Shown: piece after piece, positions 43,754-54,606 of the stretch
How positions within the stretch are numbered: position 1 is the first letter of the stretch
How the letters are laid out: each line of letters opens with the position of its first letter
Source: Carpediemonas membranifera
Taxonomy: Eukaryota; Fornicata
Direction of reading: 5' to 3'
Assembly (NCBI GenBank): GCA_019828565.1
Contig: JAHDYR010000067.1
Span: 744,001 to 808,000 of the forward strand
Length of the DNA: 64,000 nt
Program-made: the position numbers and the translations under genes
The notes under the pieces: generated by a model
Databases searched by the model: none
What the model was told of the DNA's origin: nothing
Seen by the model: only the letters and a program-made list of their open reading frames with translations

Positions 43754-44442
43754 TGTCAATTTGGTCCTCAGAAGACTTTCTCGAAAAAAATGAAATACGT
43801 TTTATCTCAATAAATATTGCCAGCTGTCATGTAAATACCTCCGATCAGCCATAAAGACCCAAGAGCTACCCCTTGGCCGATTTTTCAGCTCATTCTGCAC
43901 CTGCGCTGTTTTTGGCCGTTTTTCGATGGACATCTCCTCGCTCCATTTTTCGATTTTTGTCAATTTGGTCCTCAGAGGACACAGATTAAATTTTTTCAGT
44001 GTCCTCTGAGGACAACATTGACAGGATTTGTAGCTTATCCATGGCCAGAAACTGAAATCGCTGAAAAGCTCCAGAGACGTCGTTATATCATCTATAACGG
44101 CATCTCTGAGCTTTTAAGCACACAGTTTCATCCTGACGTGGAGATCGATGGTGGTGAAAATGAAGAATTGACTAGGAGATCTCTACGCTTGCATGCAGCC
44201 TTCTATTAGGTTGTTGATGTTGGTTATATGCTTCTTTTTCGTTCTCGATGCGTGTGGATGAGTATTCTGTTGCAAGATTCATTTTTGATGGACTGATGTT
44301 GGTTATAGAGGATAAAAGGCACCAGAATGGATCATATGCATGCTATAAACCCGTTCTGTGCCGTTGGAATACCATAGCTGCGCAGCAATGTCGAGAGTCA
44401 CAGTTCATTTCACATTTTCACACGCATTTTAAGGAAACAACG

Positions 44443-45205
44443 ATGGCAAGAAGTAAACAAGGCAATATACAGGCCACTGAAGCTCAAAAGGAGAGGAGAA
44501 TGGCTCTTGGCAAGAAAGCGCAGCAAAAGAGCCAGAGCAAGTCCAACAAGTCTACGAAAACAGCCCGAAAAGCTCACAAGACGCCCATTGAGATCGTTCA
44601 GACCTTTATCAGCAATTTCCTCCTTAATAATGACGATATTACCCGCGCAAACGGATGGGTTGTCGACTTCAGCCAGAAGTTTGCCGCCGAGGTCCCTAAG
44701 ATGAAAGTAGCCTCCTTGAAGAAGGACAAGCTCTACGGCAATCTCCAGTCGGTCGAAGAGATCAGCCGCAAGTGGCAGGGGAGGCGGTGATGAGGACAAG
44801 CGTCACCGCTTCAAGGCTCTCCTCAGTCTTGACGCCCAGACAGATGAGCTGGACACGGACGACCCACTCATCGCGACTGTCCGCGAGATGGATGATGCCT
44901 TTCACCGCATTCCCATCGCCTACCGGGCTAAGGTCCATGCCTTCGCTGCTTCATCGTGCGGTGTGACGGTCGATGACGTCAAGCTCGTCCTGAGCAAGCC
45001 TTGCCGTGACCGCGACGCGGATCTCATCTTCGCCAGACCCACCAGAGTTCTGAAGAAGGAGGCTAAGACACTCAGTCAGCTCACTTCTGTCATTGCCAAG
45101 CGGAATGCGGAACGTGCTGAGGCTGAATCGCGTGATGTGCTGCGTCGCAAGGTATACCAAGCCATCATGAATTACTACTTAGAGTGTTCGGCACAGGAGC
45201 TATAA
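44443..45205 (+). CDS. gene d, basic protein (unit 5; best N-terminus)
   Basis: Shows the ATG and basic tail in one frame with the body (MARSKQGNIQATEAQKER then MALGKKAQQ). A single extra G near 44780 is the only break. Confidence 0.68.
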
Positions 45206-45229
45206 ATTCTTGTTTTATTTTCATTTCAT

Positions 45230-46157
45230 TTACACTTCTTCGTCATCCTCAACGGAAATATTCCATTCACTGTCCCAGAAGTTGGCTTTCTTCTCCTTAC
45301 GCATCTCGGTCCTCGTTTCCTTGATCTCTTTGACCAGTGTGGAAAGAACGAAGGTTGTAATGGCGGATAATCATCAACTTCTGCCTGATTCGGGTGACGT
45401 TAGGCCGTTTTTGCCGCACGTTCACGGCGCACGGACACACGGGTGCGTTCCACGAACGAGTCAACACTCCTCTTGTCGGAAGCAGGCATCCCATGAGCGT
45501 GCTGATCAAGTCTATTACCATGGTTGGTCACGCGGATCAACGTAGAGCCTTGCATTATCATCCCACAGCACTCTGTCAGGCTCTTGCCGAGGTTGGTCCA
45601 CTTGTTGGGACCCATCGTGCCCTCCATCGTGACAATGGCAAGTGGGTTGCCCCCCGTGTCCACCAGCTGCTCGACCTGCGACGGGTCCGATGACTCCTTG
45701 AGGCCAAAGGACGCATACATGTCCTGGAGTCGCTTGTCGCACTGCAGTCGGACGAGTTCTTCGGCAGATGCTATGCTAAGAAGCACCCTCGCGAACCCAA
45801 GACCTCTGCAGGAGACGGCTGTCCGTAAGCCGATGACAAACCGCTCCTGGTGCAGTTGTCCGCTCAGGGTCTGCCCCTCCCTGTACGACTCGCGGAAGAG
45901 AAGGCATGCAGCCTTGATGTTGTCCATCTCAACCCCACGAATTGCGATGAGACTGTGTTAACAAGAAGTGTAGTGGGTCTGACATACATGACGAATGAGT
46001 AGTTCAGACAGTCGAGGTTCGAAGTCGCCAGATCTCTGTTGAAGAAGGCCCTGACAGACGGCAAGAGCTCAGACTTGTCTGAAAGCTTGACATATTGAAT
46101 ATAGGCCTTGTGTTGCGATAAATTCATCGTCAGCCATGTCGGAAGTGGCGTTTCCAT
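45230..46157 (-). CDS. gene e, unrecognised protein (unit 5)
   Basis: Same structure as unit 2: intron at 45953-45987, 5-T run at about 45412 shifting the last 60 codons, and an extra G near 45342. Confidence 0.6.
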
Positions 46158-46281
46158 TGTTTTTCACCAAACAAGTGACGTAATGTGAAAATTGTGAAAC
46201 TACCAATGTTGAAAAAAAAAATTGGTAGTTGGGGGAAACACACCAAATGGGATGTACTGACCAATAAAACTCCTTTACTCA

Positions 46282-47526
46282 CTACTCAGCGCGTGCATGA
46301 CCGCAAATGCAGCAAACAAGCTCCTCACCCATGTCTGCCAACTCGCAAACCATCACCCCAGACTCTTCGTCCCATGCCAAAGCCGTATAATCGTTGACGT
46401 ACTGCCACATCTCGTCAACGAGCTCCTGGAAGAGGCGCACCACCGCCGCCGTGGCATGGAATTGGTGCCTTGCCTCCATGTGGCTGCGAATGGCGAACCA
46501 TGAGCGAGCTTGTCTGCAGCATTGGTGGACTCGGACACGACGAAGCCTGTTCAGCGGGGGACTGAGTAGTCCTGGCGACCGAACGAGCGAATACCCGTTA
46601 AGAACGTGCAGATGAGGGTGGTCTGCTCGGTCAAACACAGCTTCTCGATCATGGCCGACCTGTGCAACTCGGCTCGGACCTCCTGGTTCTTGATGAACTC
46701 TCTCTCAAAGAACTCCTCGAGGAGGTAAAAAAAGAGGAATGCGGAGATGATCGTGAAGAAGAGGCTGGGCAGTGAGCCTGCTGTTGACATAGAGTGTCTG
46801 GGCACATGGCTTCTCCGCCTTGTCTGCTTGCCCAGGAGGGAGCAACGCCAGCTTTGTCTGGTGTGCCTGCAGACTGAGCATGACGTGGAACAGGTGGCAC
46901 ATGGACGCGGCCAAGAAGTGGAATGCGACTTTGCTGTCGGTGACAGGCTCGGTTGAGTAGTAAAGAGCCTGGAGATAGCCAATGAGTCGCACAATATCTT
47001 GGACGGACTCAGGAAGAGCCTCGTAATCCTCGTTCGTGGTGTTCGCCATGCGAACTCTGGCAGCAGACTGCTCGTTGCACCCGACAGTGCGGTCAATACT
47101 GCGGTTGGATGACATGCGCTGGAGCTTGCGCTTGTCTACGGCAGTTGCGTTCCGATCAGCGGGGAAGCTGGCGCATAGCCGTGCCACTTGCTCGAGCAGG
47201 CGGTGCGAGTTGTGCATGATCGGAGGACAAAAGACAACTCGCTCCGTGTGGATGACTCGGGGCTCTGGCCGGTTCTCGAAGATGGCCCTCTTGTCGGAGA
47301 AGTTGCCATACTCCTCTTTCGGGTCCTGCACACGGTCGGGGTCGGCCTGCACGGCGTGGAACGCTGCCTTCTGCTCGAGCAAATCATGCAAGGTGACCCG
47401 AGAGTGCGCCGGAATGGGGTGCAGCGCCTTGTGGTCTCGACGGATGCTGTTGAAGGGCTGGGGATAGTGCCCTCCATTACCCTCGATGCCGGATGACAGC
47501 TTCCTGATGGCCGCGTGATCGCCCAT
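46282..47526 (-). CDS. gene f, unrecognised protein (unit 5)
   Basis: The first roughly 270 codons are uninterrupted from upstream of MGDHAAIRK to HLRIPLF. A 7-base A run at about 46728 (6 would keep frame) and the missing base near 46520 break the rest. Confidence 0.58.
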
Positions 47527-47663
47527 GACGATGACTTGGTCGAAGGTGGTGACCTGGTCAGTTCCTCTGATCGGTATGAGGGGCTTGATAGATCCGCTCG
47601 ACTTCTTCCTCAACGAGTTGAAGGTTTCCCTCCTCCGTCAGCTCCTTCTCACCGGCAAGACAC

Positions 47664-48821
47664 TCAACGAGTCGGAAGGGGGGGAGTGATGCGGTTAGGG
47701 AACGTGAAGCCTGACGGGTCGTAGATGCGGATCTTGAACGTTGCGGTATGTCCCTTCCATGCGTCGAGCCACAGGAGTAGTTTTAGTGGTTGGAACTCGA
47801 CATGGCCTGGGTCCTGAAGGGCACGAGAGCAACGCTCGAAGTTCGTCTGGTCAGACTCGAGCCACTCCGGGTGAAGCACTGCCTGCTGCAGATAGTACAC
47901 GCCATCGAACCACACCGTTTCCACCTTGTCCCAGGTCGAGCTGTTCAGTCGCTTGCCCAGATGGGCGATACCTACACTGCCTTTGAGGGACTGGTAGTGC
48001 TGGACAGCGTCGGATTCGCTGTCATAGTGGAGGGTGAGCGTCGGTCGCTCCCAAGTGTGGTCGGCGACGAGGTCGTGGTCGAAAAACGGAGTCGGCTCGG
48101 CTCCGTCGGCTACAGTCAAACGGTTCGTGAGCTCAAGTCGCGACTGCGTGCCGGACATGGTACGCCGCCATGTTGTATTGCCTGAGACCGACCTGCACGG
48201 CACGAGATGCTTGACGAAGGCGCGCTCCTCCTCAGTGAGGGCCTCTGAGACACCAGATATTCTGGTCATGTCAATGCCAAGGTCCTTAATGAGCACCTCC
48301 GCGGTCTTGTTCTTCGAGATCGGCTTTCCAAGCCGGCGGGAGATGTTGTTGATGAGCTTAAAGAGCTCTTGGGTCGAGTTGAAGCCATTGCGGACGTACA
48401 TCAGGATCGATGTGAGCTCCATGATCTCAGAAAAGTTGGCGGAGCGCTCCTCTGAGTCGTTGTAGTCCTGCACAGCACGCTCCTGGATGGCGTGGGTGCG
48501 GTAATCGTCCCGTACGAAGACAGGGTGAGGAGGGTGTTGATTTCCGTGTGCGGTTGCGGCACGTTGGAAGGGACGGGAGTCTGCTGGAGGGCGGAAGAAC
48601 CTTGCGTCGTGAATGCGCTGGGAGATCAGGTCCGCCTCCTCCATCTCGCGGACGAGCTGGCAGAATTGCTCGCGCTGAGGTCTTGTTCTGGCGGAGTTGA
48701 GGCCAATTCCGACCATGGCGAAGTAGGTACAGCCAAGAAGGTAATTCATGCGCTCAACTGAGCGTGGCTGGTCATCATATATTGTACCGATGTGGCTCTC
48801 GAACACAATATGAGCAACCAT
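47664..48821 (-). CDS. gene g, unrecognised protein (unit 5; cleanest copy)
   Basis: Uninterrupted from MVAHIVFES to SGFTFP. One G is missing at 47698-47700 relative to units 1-3, so the usual TAA is bypassed and about 11 extra codons in a different frame are read to 47664. Whether the TAA is universal therefore depends on a homopolymer count. Confidence 0.6.
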   Translation of the reverse strand: MVAHIVFESHIGTIYDDQPRSVERMNYLLGCTYFAMVGIGLNSARTRPQREQFCQLVREMEEADLISQRIHDARFFRPPADSRPFQRAATAHGNQHPPHPVFVRDDYRTHAIQERAVQDYNDSEERSANFSEIMELTSILMYVRNGFNSTQELFKLINNISRRLGKPISKNKTAEVLIKDLGIDMTRISGVSEALTEEERAFVKHLVPCRSVSGNTTWRRTMSGTQSRLELTNRLTVADGAEPTPFFDHDLVADHTWERPTLTLHYDSESDAVQHYQSLKGSVGIAHLGKRLNSSTWDKVETVWFDGVYYLQQAVLHPEWLESDQTNFERCSRALQDPGHVEFQPLKLLLWLDAWKGHTATFKIRIYDPSGFTFPNRITPPLPTR

Positions 48822-49134
48822 GATTTCTGTAGAGTTTAAAAAAACAAGATTTTTGTACAAAAACTAGGCAGGTACATGCGCAACGGTCTGTGAGATAAAT
48901 CAGACAATTTGGCTGTTGCTATAGCTCTATAAGAGCAGCTACAACTGCGCTGCCGGGGTTCCTTCTTCTTCTCTGGCCGTTTCAACACTATTTCACAATT
49001 TCACCAGTTTCACACAATTGGTGAAACAATGTTCAGAACTCCTTCAGTTTATGGACGTTGGCTCCGAAACTAAAGCAGTGTGTGTATGAGAGTGCCTGAT
49101 TAAGATTCATCTGATTTTCATCTGCATTACTTGC

Positions 49135-50078
49135 GAATTTGCTGTTGTGCTCCTTGTGCACAAAAAAAGCAAATCTGGATTTGATCTCGAATATTGCCAT
49201 GATGAAGGCGACACAAAATGCTCATTTGCCAACCAGTGCAGCTAGAAGAAAATGGTAAAAAGTTATGGATACTGCATGGGATGAGGCCCCCGTTGATGTG
49301 TTAAACGGCCATGATCGACCGCTCAACGTCAGCGCCTCTTTGGGCACCTTCTGCGGCGGTGGATCATGCCAATTGCCGATCTCAGCTCTATGGAGCTAAG
49401 TGCACTTGAGCTCTGAGCCAAGTCTTCTGATTCCATCTTATCGCCGATAAAAAAATTGCAAATTTTGAGATACAGAAGATTGAATCTGTCCCCCAGAAAA
49501 CCGAACATACTCCGATGATGTATACTGACTATATACCACCGTAGTATGGCCTGCTTTCTGGGGGACAGCTTCATTCTTTTGATTGGTTGATTCAGTCATT
49601 AGTTCCCGGCGACTGAGAAGGAGTTGACGCATAAAAACAACAGAGGATACTCTTTAGAACACACAGACTTTGCTGACAAGGCCACTTGGTCGTACGACCA
49701 CTTTTGCCTTCGACCTTAAAATGCGAGAGGCAATTTGCTCGACCACCAATCTCGCACATGTTACATCAAGCATGGATATGTCATTAATGCACTCGCATCT
49801 ATCATTTCAGCTGCTTCTTAGGACTTCGAACGCCCTGAAGCACGAATAAGGAATTTGCGTTTATCCTCCGTATATCCCCGGATTAACTGGCCATTCTAAC
49901 AGTATGTCCATACTCTCCCTTCTTGAACCCCATAGAGGTAGTATTCGGCCAAGTCAAGGCCTATGTCGCCACGCATTTTAAGGAAGAAGGCCGTTTGCCC
50001 AGTATCCTCCATGCCTTCGACCTGGTCAAGGACTCTGACATCCTCGGACTCTACGCCAAGCATGGCTATGCTTTGTAA
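49135..50078 (+). pseudogene. gene h, DDE_3 transposase (unit 5)
   Basis: As unit 3; intron 49870-49902; ends LYAKHGYAL. Confidence 0.62.
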
Positions 50079-50085
50079 ATGCTGT

Positions 50086-50523
50086 TTATTCAAGTAGCGC
50101 TTGGCTTTCGGCCACGGAAACATCAGAAGGCGACGGAGCTTCCTCAAGGCTAGCAACGAATGAGATAACGCGGGAGTACACTTCTGGGCGGACGGGAATG
50201 CTGATGAAGGTCGGCTTTTGAGCCTCTCTACGGCGGGGGACGTAGTCGCTGGATGACGGTGTCGTGTGAGGGGTCATAAGACCGGCTGGTGGCGTAGCTA
50301 CGGTTGCAGTTGCATTGTCGATTTCATATGCCCATGCCGCGATGAGTTTTCCAGGCAGCGAGCGCGAGAGCTCATTGTCTCGTACCAACTCCTTCATCCG
50401 GGGCGTTAACACCGCGTCAACGGCTGCTTGATCGCTGTTTACCTCCAATACGTTTTTGAATGGGCATCCATTGGCGTTATGACCGGTAACACGGCACCTA
50501 CTGCATGTTACAGTTCTCGACAT
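50086..50523 (-). CDS. gene i, CCHC zinc-knuckle protein, 145 aa (unit 5; intact)
   Basis: Starts MSRTVTCSRCRVTGHNANGC: a C-x2-C-x4-H-x4-C knuckle (residues 7-20), the nucleic-acid-binding finger of gag-like and RNA-binding proteins. The rest is a charged helix (TPRMKELVRDNELSRSL), a Ala/Thr/Pro/Ser linker and a C-terminal segment ending AESQALLE. No start-proximal domain is present: the frame is blocked upstream 22 bp before the truncated LTR, so the original N-terminus may have been removed when the LTR joined here. It is the only copy where the T run near 50346 (GAGTTTTCC instead of GATTTTTTTCC) leaves the frame open. It could be the second ORF of the element that supplied gene h, or unrelated. 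Confidence 0.6.
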   Translation of the reverse strand: MSRTVTCSRCRVTGHNANGCPFKNVLEVNSDQAAVDAVLTPRMKELVRDNELSRSLPGKLIAAWAYEIDNATATVATPPAGLMTPHTTPSSSDYVPRRREAQKPTFISIPVRPEVYSRVISFVASLEEAPSPSDVSVAESQALLE

Positions 50524-50587
50524 CAGCTTCCCATCAAAAAGTTCTTCTCCCAATCAAACTTCTGGACACTTTTAGATCAAAACTGCA

Positions 50588-50659
50588 ATAACCATTTTTG
50601 CCCTTGATCGGGTTTCGAATAAACCTCACTTCGTCATTAGTTCTCTTTATTTGGCCACA
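50588..50659 (+). repeat. gypsy A 5' LTR, lacking first 18 bp
   Basis: Matches 54535-54606 base for base; left of it the sequence changes abruptly to the gene i region. Confidence 0.9.
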
Positions 50660-50677
50660 GTAAGCTTACTCACCGCC

Positions 50678-53600
50678 ATGGACTATCAAACGATTTCAGC
50701 CCCTTTTCTCAACGACATTCGTTCCGAAACGGCCTTCTGCAGCTTCAACGACAAGTTCGAGGCCTATTCCGCCCAAGTTCCCGACGACAGAGCACTATCT
50801 GTCCGTATGCTCATTTCCAGCCGTGTTTTACGCCTGATCCGCCTTCGCATTGACAACTTTGACGACCTTCCAGATGAAAACGTCCTGTCGGCGATCTACT
50901 CCGCTTTATTCGCTCCCAAGAGCACTCAGGCCGTTCTGTCTAAGCTGGAAGCAACCGCCATGTCCTCCACGACGGCCAGCAACAGCGCTCTGCTCGCCTA
51001 CCTCGACAGGTTCGACCGCGTCGAGGACCTCTGTTCCACTTACCTCCCCGATGAGAAGACACTACGCCGCACTTTCATCCGCGGACTGTCCCCAGATTCA
51101 CTGCGCCGCCGGGTCAAGGCCTCCGAACCTGAGACGCTCGCCGACGCCAAGCGTGCCGCCTTCCAAGAGGTCGAGACCTTGGCTGAGGCCAAGCGCACCA
51201 TCGCCGAGTTCGGTCAGCCCGAGGTCCCGCGCCCTCAGGCCACACGTCCGCCTCCGAGCTTCCACCCCACTCGTCCTCACGCTACCGCAGCGCCTGCTCC
51301 CCACTTCCCATCCAACAAACCAGACAACCATAAGCCTGCCGGTACCCCTGCCAAGCCGCAGCCTGTCTGCCATGGATGCGGCCTCTCCGGCCACCTTAGG
51401 CCTGACTGCCCCAACAAGTCCAAGCCCGGCTTCTTCGCTACGGGCCGCCGGACGACGCCCATCTCTCTGAAGATGGCAACAAGCGGACCAGTCATGCGCC
51501 TCAGCACCAACGTACGAGCCTTCGCGCCCGTCGGCTCCCCTGCTCCCCAGAGCACCGACCGCGTCGACGCCCTGGTCGACACAGGCGCCTCCTCATCCTT
51601 CATCAGCCCAGTGCTGGCCAAGTCTCTGGGCCTGGTCATGATCCCTGATGAGCTCAAGATAAGCACGGCCAATGGCATCGCCACGTCTGCCCATCGCACG
51701 CTCCTTGACATCAAGGTCAACAGGTCTCCCCACTCAGTCGGAGGTACTATCAGCGCCCACGTCCTCAACACCGGTGAGCCCCTCATCCTTGGGTTCGACG
51801 TGATCCAAACGTTCAACCTACTGGCTCCTCCCGCGACTGAGCCTCAGGACCTCGGCGAGGTTACACCCCTTGACGAAGATGGCCAGATCGAGCTCGATGA
51901 AAACGTCGCAGCCCTCGCTCGCGAGTTCGAAGACATCTTCGGTCCCATCCCTCGTGAGCCTGCCAAGGTTCAGCCTATGGAGATCGCCGTCACGGACGAA
52001 ACTCCGACCCACGTTCCCCCTCGCCGGCTCTCCCCGGCCATGACTGAGGTCATCGATCGAGAGGTCGAGGCCCTCCTTGAGGCTGGCATCATCCGCCTAT
52101 CGGAGTCGGCTTACTCCGCCCCTTGCTTCGTCGTGCCAAAGACGAACGGTGAACATAGGATGGTCGTAGACTACCGCCTCCTCAACTCAGTCAGCCGCGA
52201 CTTCCGATTCCCCCTGCAGAACATTAAGTCCATCTTGTCTCGCCTGAATGGCAGCAAGTACTTCACCACGCTTGACCTGCGCAGTGGCTACCACCAGTTC
52301 CCCCTCGACGCAATAGCTGTTCCTAGGACTGCATTTGCCACGCACAACGGCCTGTACGAGTTCGTTAGAGTCCCCTTCGGTCTCAAGAACGCGCCTTCCT
52401 ACTTCCAGCGAGGCATGATGCGGATCTTAGCTCCACTCTTGGGCCGCGGGGTCGAGTGCTACCTTGATGATGTCATCGTACACGCGTCTACGATCGAGGG
52501 CCACAACTCCCTTCTGCATCAGGTCTTCGAACTCGTCCGCGCCCACAACTTACGCCTGAAGCTGAGCAAGTGCGTCTTCCTCCGCACCGAGCTCGAGTTC
52601 GTCGGCCACACGGTCTGCTCACAGGGCATCAGCATCTCCAGCTGGCGCAAGGAAGCCCTCGGCTCAATGACCGTTCCGTCAAACCCCTCCGAGCTGCGAA
52701 GCTTCTGCGGTCTCGCGAACTATTACCGTGACCATGTCGCAGATTTCGCCCGTATCATGGCTCCCCTGTACGACCTCTGCGGCTCCAAGACCGTTTTCGA
52801 GTGGGGTGAGTCCGAACAGACTGCTTGGGACACCGTCAAGCGCGCTATCGTCCAGGCACCCCTCCTATCTTTCCCAGACTACTCGAAGCCCCTGGTGATC
52901 AAGACCGACGCTTCTTCGCTCGGCTGTGGCGCTCTCCTCGCGCAGCAAGATCCCGTCTCCGGCAAGGAGGCACCTGTCGCCTTCGTCTCGCGCCGCTTCA
53001 CGATGACTGAGTCAGCTTGGGCCACGATCGAGCAAGAAGCATATGGAATCTTCTTCGCCATCACCAAGTTCGATCCGTTCATCCGAGGCCAGTTCTTCGA
53101 GGTCCAGACCGATCATAAGAACTTGATCTACATGTCGCGCAGTGAGACCCCGAAGGTCGTGCGCTGGAGCCTCCGTCTCCAAGAGTATGTCTTCGTGATT
53201 CATCACATCCCCGGCCTCGACAACGCGGCCGCAGATGTCCTCTCTCGCTGTCTCAAGGCTGTCACTTCCCTGTCTGACCATCATGTGGACATTGAGTCCG
53301 TGCATGGTCCCGTCGCCGGCCATATGGGCGCGGTGACCACCATGGAGCGCCTCAAGCTCCGCGGCATCGAATGGACCAACATGCTGGATGACATCAAGGG
53401 CTTTATTGCCTCATGCCCCATCTGTCAGAAGGTCCGCGAGACAGCCAAGAAGACGACTTCTACCCTGCGTCCTACGTTCTCCTCTGACCCGTTCGTGGCC
53501 GTCTCCATCGACACTATGGGTCCCTTCCCGGAGGATGACTTTGGTAACAAGTTTATCATCGTCACGGTTGACAACTTCTCACGCTTTACAGAGCTAGTCG

Positions 53601-54506
53601 CTGTCCCTTCAACTTCCTCCGAGTCTGCCTGCCGCGCATTCATCCAGTTCGCCGGCCACTACGGATTCCCTCAGACCGTCCGCACTGATGGCGGCTCCCA
53701 GTTCACTGCCAAGCTCTTCAAGGAGATCTTGGCCTCCCTGCACGTGGCCCACACCGTCACGCTGCCCTACCACCACCGCGCGAACGGCCTAGTCGAGAGG
53801 GTCAACCGCGAGGTGAACCGTCATCTCGTCGCCTTGACCTCTGAACTCAGACTCTCCTCCAAGTGGTCTCTGTACCTGCCCATGGTCCAACGCCTTCTTA
53901 ACGCTACCACCAACTCTAGCATTGGCATGTCACCCGCTGCCCTCGTCTTCGGCACCGCCGTCAACCTCGACCGCAGCATCATCGACGTAGTGTCACAGGG
54001 AGAGGGAGAGCACCCAGACATCGTCCAAATCCAGGAGATCCTCGTTCAAGCAGCCCGCCTTAACCAGGATCAGACCTTCAACCCCGGCCCTTCAACCTCG
54101 GACGTCTTTGCCATCGGCGACCAGGTCTTAGTAACCTACCCGACGCGTCCCGACAGCAAGTTGACCCCCCAAGCTCATGGGCCCCTACACCATAACTTCC
54201 CGCTCGAACGACATTTACGAGGTTATCAATCCTGCGACTCGTCGCACCCAGACCTATCACGCCACACGCCTCCGCCGCTTCGTCTCCAATGGCCTCCTCA
54301 CTGACATCGAGCTCGTCGCCATGGACGAGGACTCCTACCTTGTACAAGAGATCCTGGCCCACCGTGGCGGCCACAACAAGACCTCCTTCGAGTTTCTCAT
54401 CCGCTGGGATGGCTATGGTGCCGAGGACGACCAATGGCTTCCCTACCTCGAGGTCAGGGACCTCGAGGCTCTCGACTATTATCTCGAGTGTCACCCACTC
54501 TTCTAA
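50678..54506 (+). CDS. gypsy A gag-pol polyprotein
   Basis: One long frame, gag fused to pol. Seen: retrotransposon gag domain (1-160), a Pro-rich stretch, a CHGCGLSGHLRPDC knuckle (from 231), protease VDTGASSS (Asp301), RT with YLDDVIVH (595-602), RNase H with KTDASSLGCGA (Asp744), integrase zinc-binding CPIC (913) and DD35E triad Asp945, Asp1004, Glu1040. A single extra C in GGGCCCC near 54183 stops the frame at 54304; one base fewer continues it as GPYTITSRSND into a C-terminal chromodomain (YLVQEILAHRG..FLIRWDGYG) ending 54506. Likely a homopolymer error; otherwise an inactivating mutation. It makes the particle and copies the element's RNA to DNA. The first 89 codons are the part copied into every array unit. 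Confidence 0.92.
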
Positions 54507-54516
54507 GAGAGAGAAG

Positions 54517-54606
54517 TGTTGGGCAATTTTAGTTATAACCATTTTTGCCCTTGATCGGGTTTCGAATAAACCTCACTTCGTCATTAGTTCTCTTTATTTG
54601 GCCACA
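54517..54606 (+). repeat. gypsy A 3' LTR (90 bp)
   Basis: Starts TGTTGGGCAATTTTAG and ends TTTATTTGGCCACA. Confidence 0.9.

Larger units (their letters stand above)
39755..50944. repeat. tandem unit 5 (last copy; joins intact gypsy gag)
   Basis: The error-rich zone continues to about 40560 and thins by 41500; the rest is clean. At 50944, where other units jump back to the unit start, this copy continues as uninterrupted gypsy A gag-pol. It therefore marks the right end of the array. Confidence 0.95.
50588..54606 (+). mobile_element. gypsy A: chromodomain Ty3/gypsy retrotransposon
   Basis: Order LTR, gag, protease, RT, RNase H, integrase, chromodomain, LTR. The 3' LTR is 54517-54606 (90 bp, TG..CA) and is preceded by the purine tract AGAGAGAGAAG. 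The 5' LTR keeps only the last 72 bp, identical to the 3' LTR. The leader between LTR and gag ATG is 18 nt and contains the palindrome GTAAGCTTAC, with no TGG-type tRNA primer site visible. The right flank is LINE coding sequence, the left flank is gene i, so no target duplication can be found. Confidence 0.92.

Noticed and set aside
1094-50944. Polinton/adintovirus or giant-virus insertion
   Set aside because: No DNA polymerase B, packaging ATPase, capsid or maturation protease was found in the unit; SET and OTU-like genes alone are not enough.
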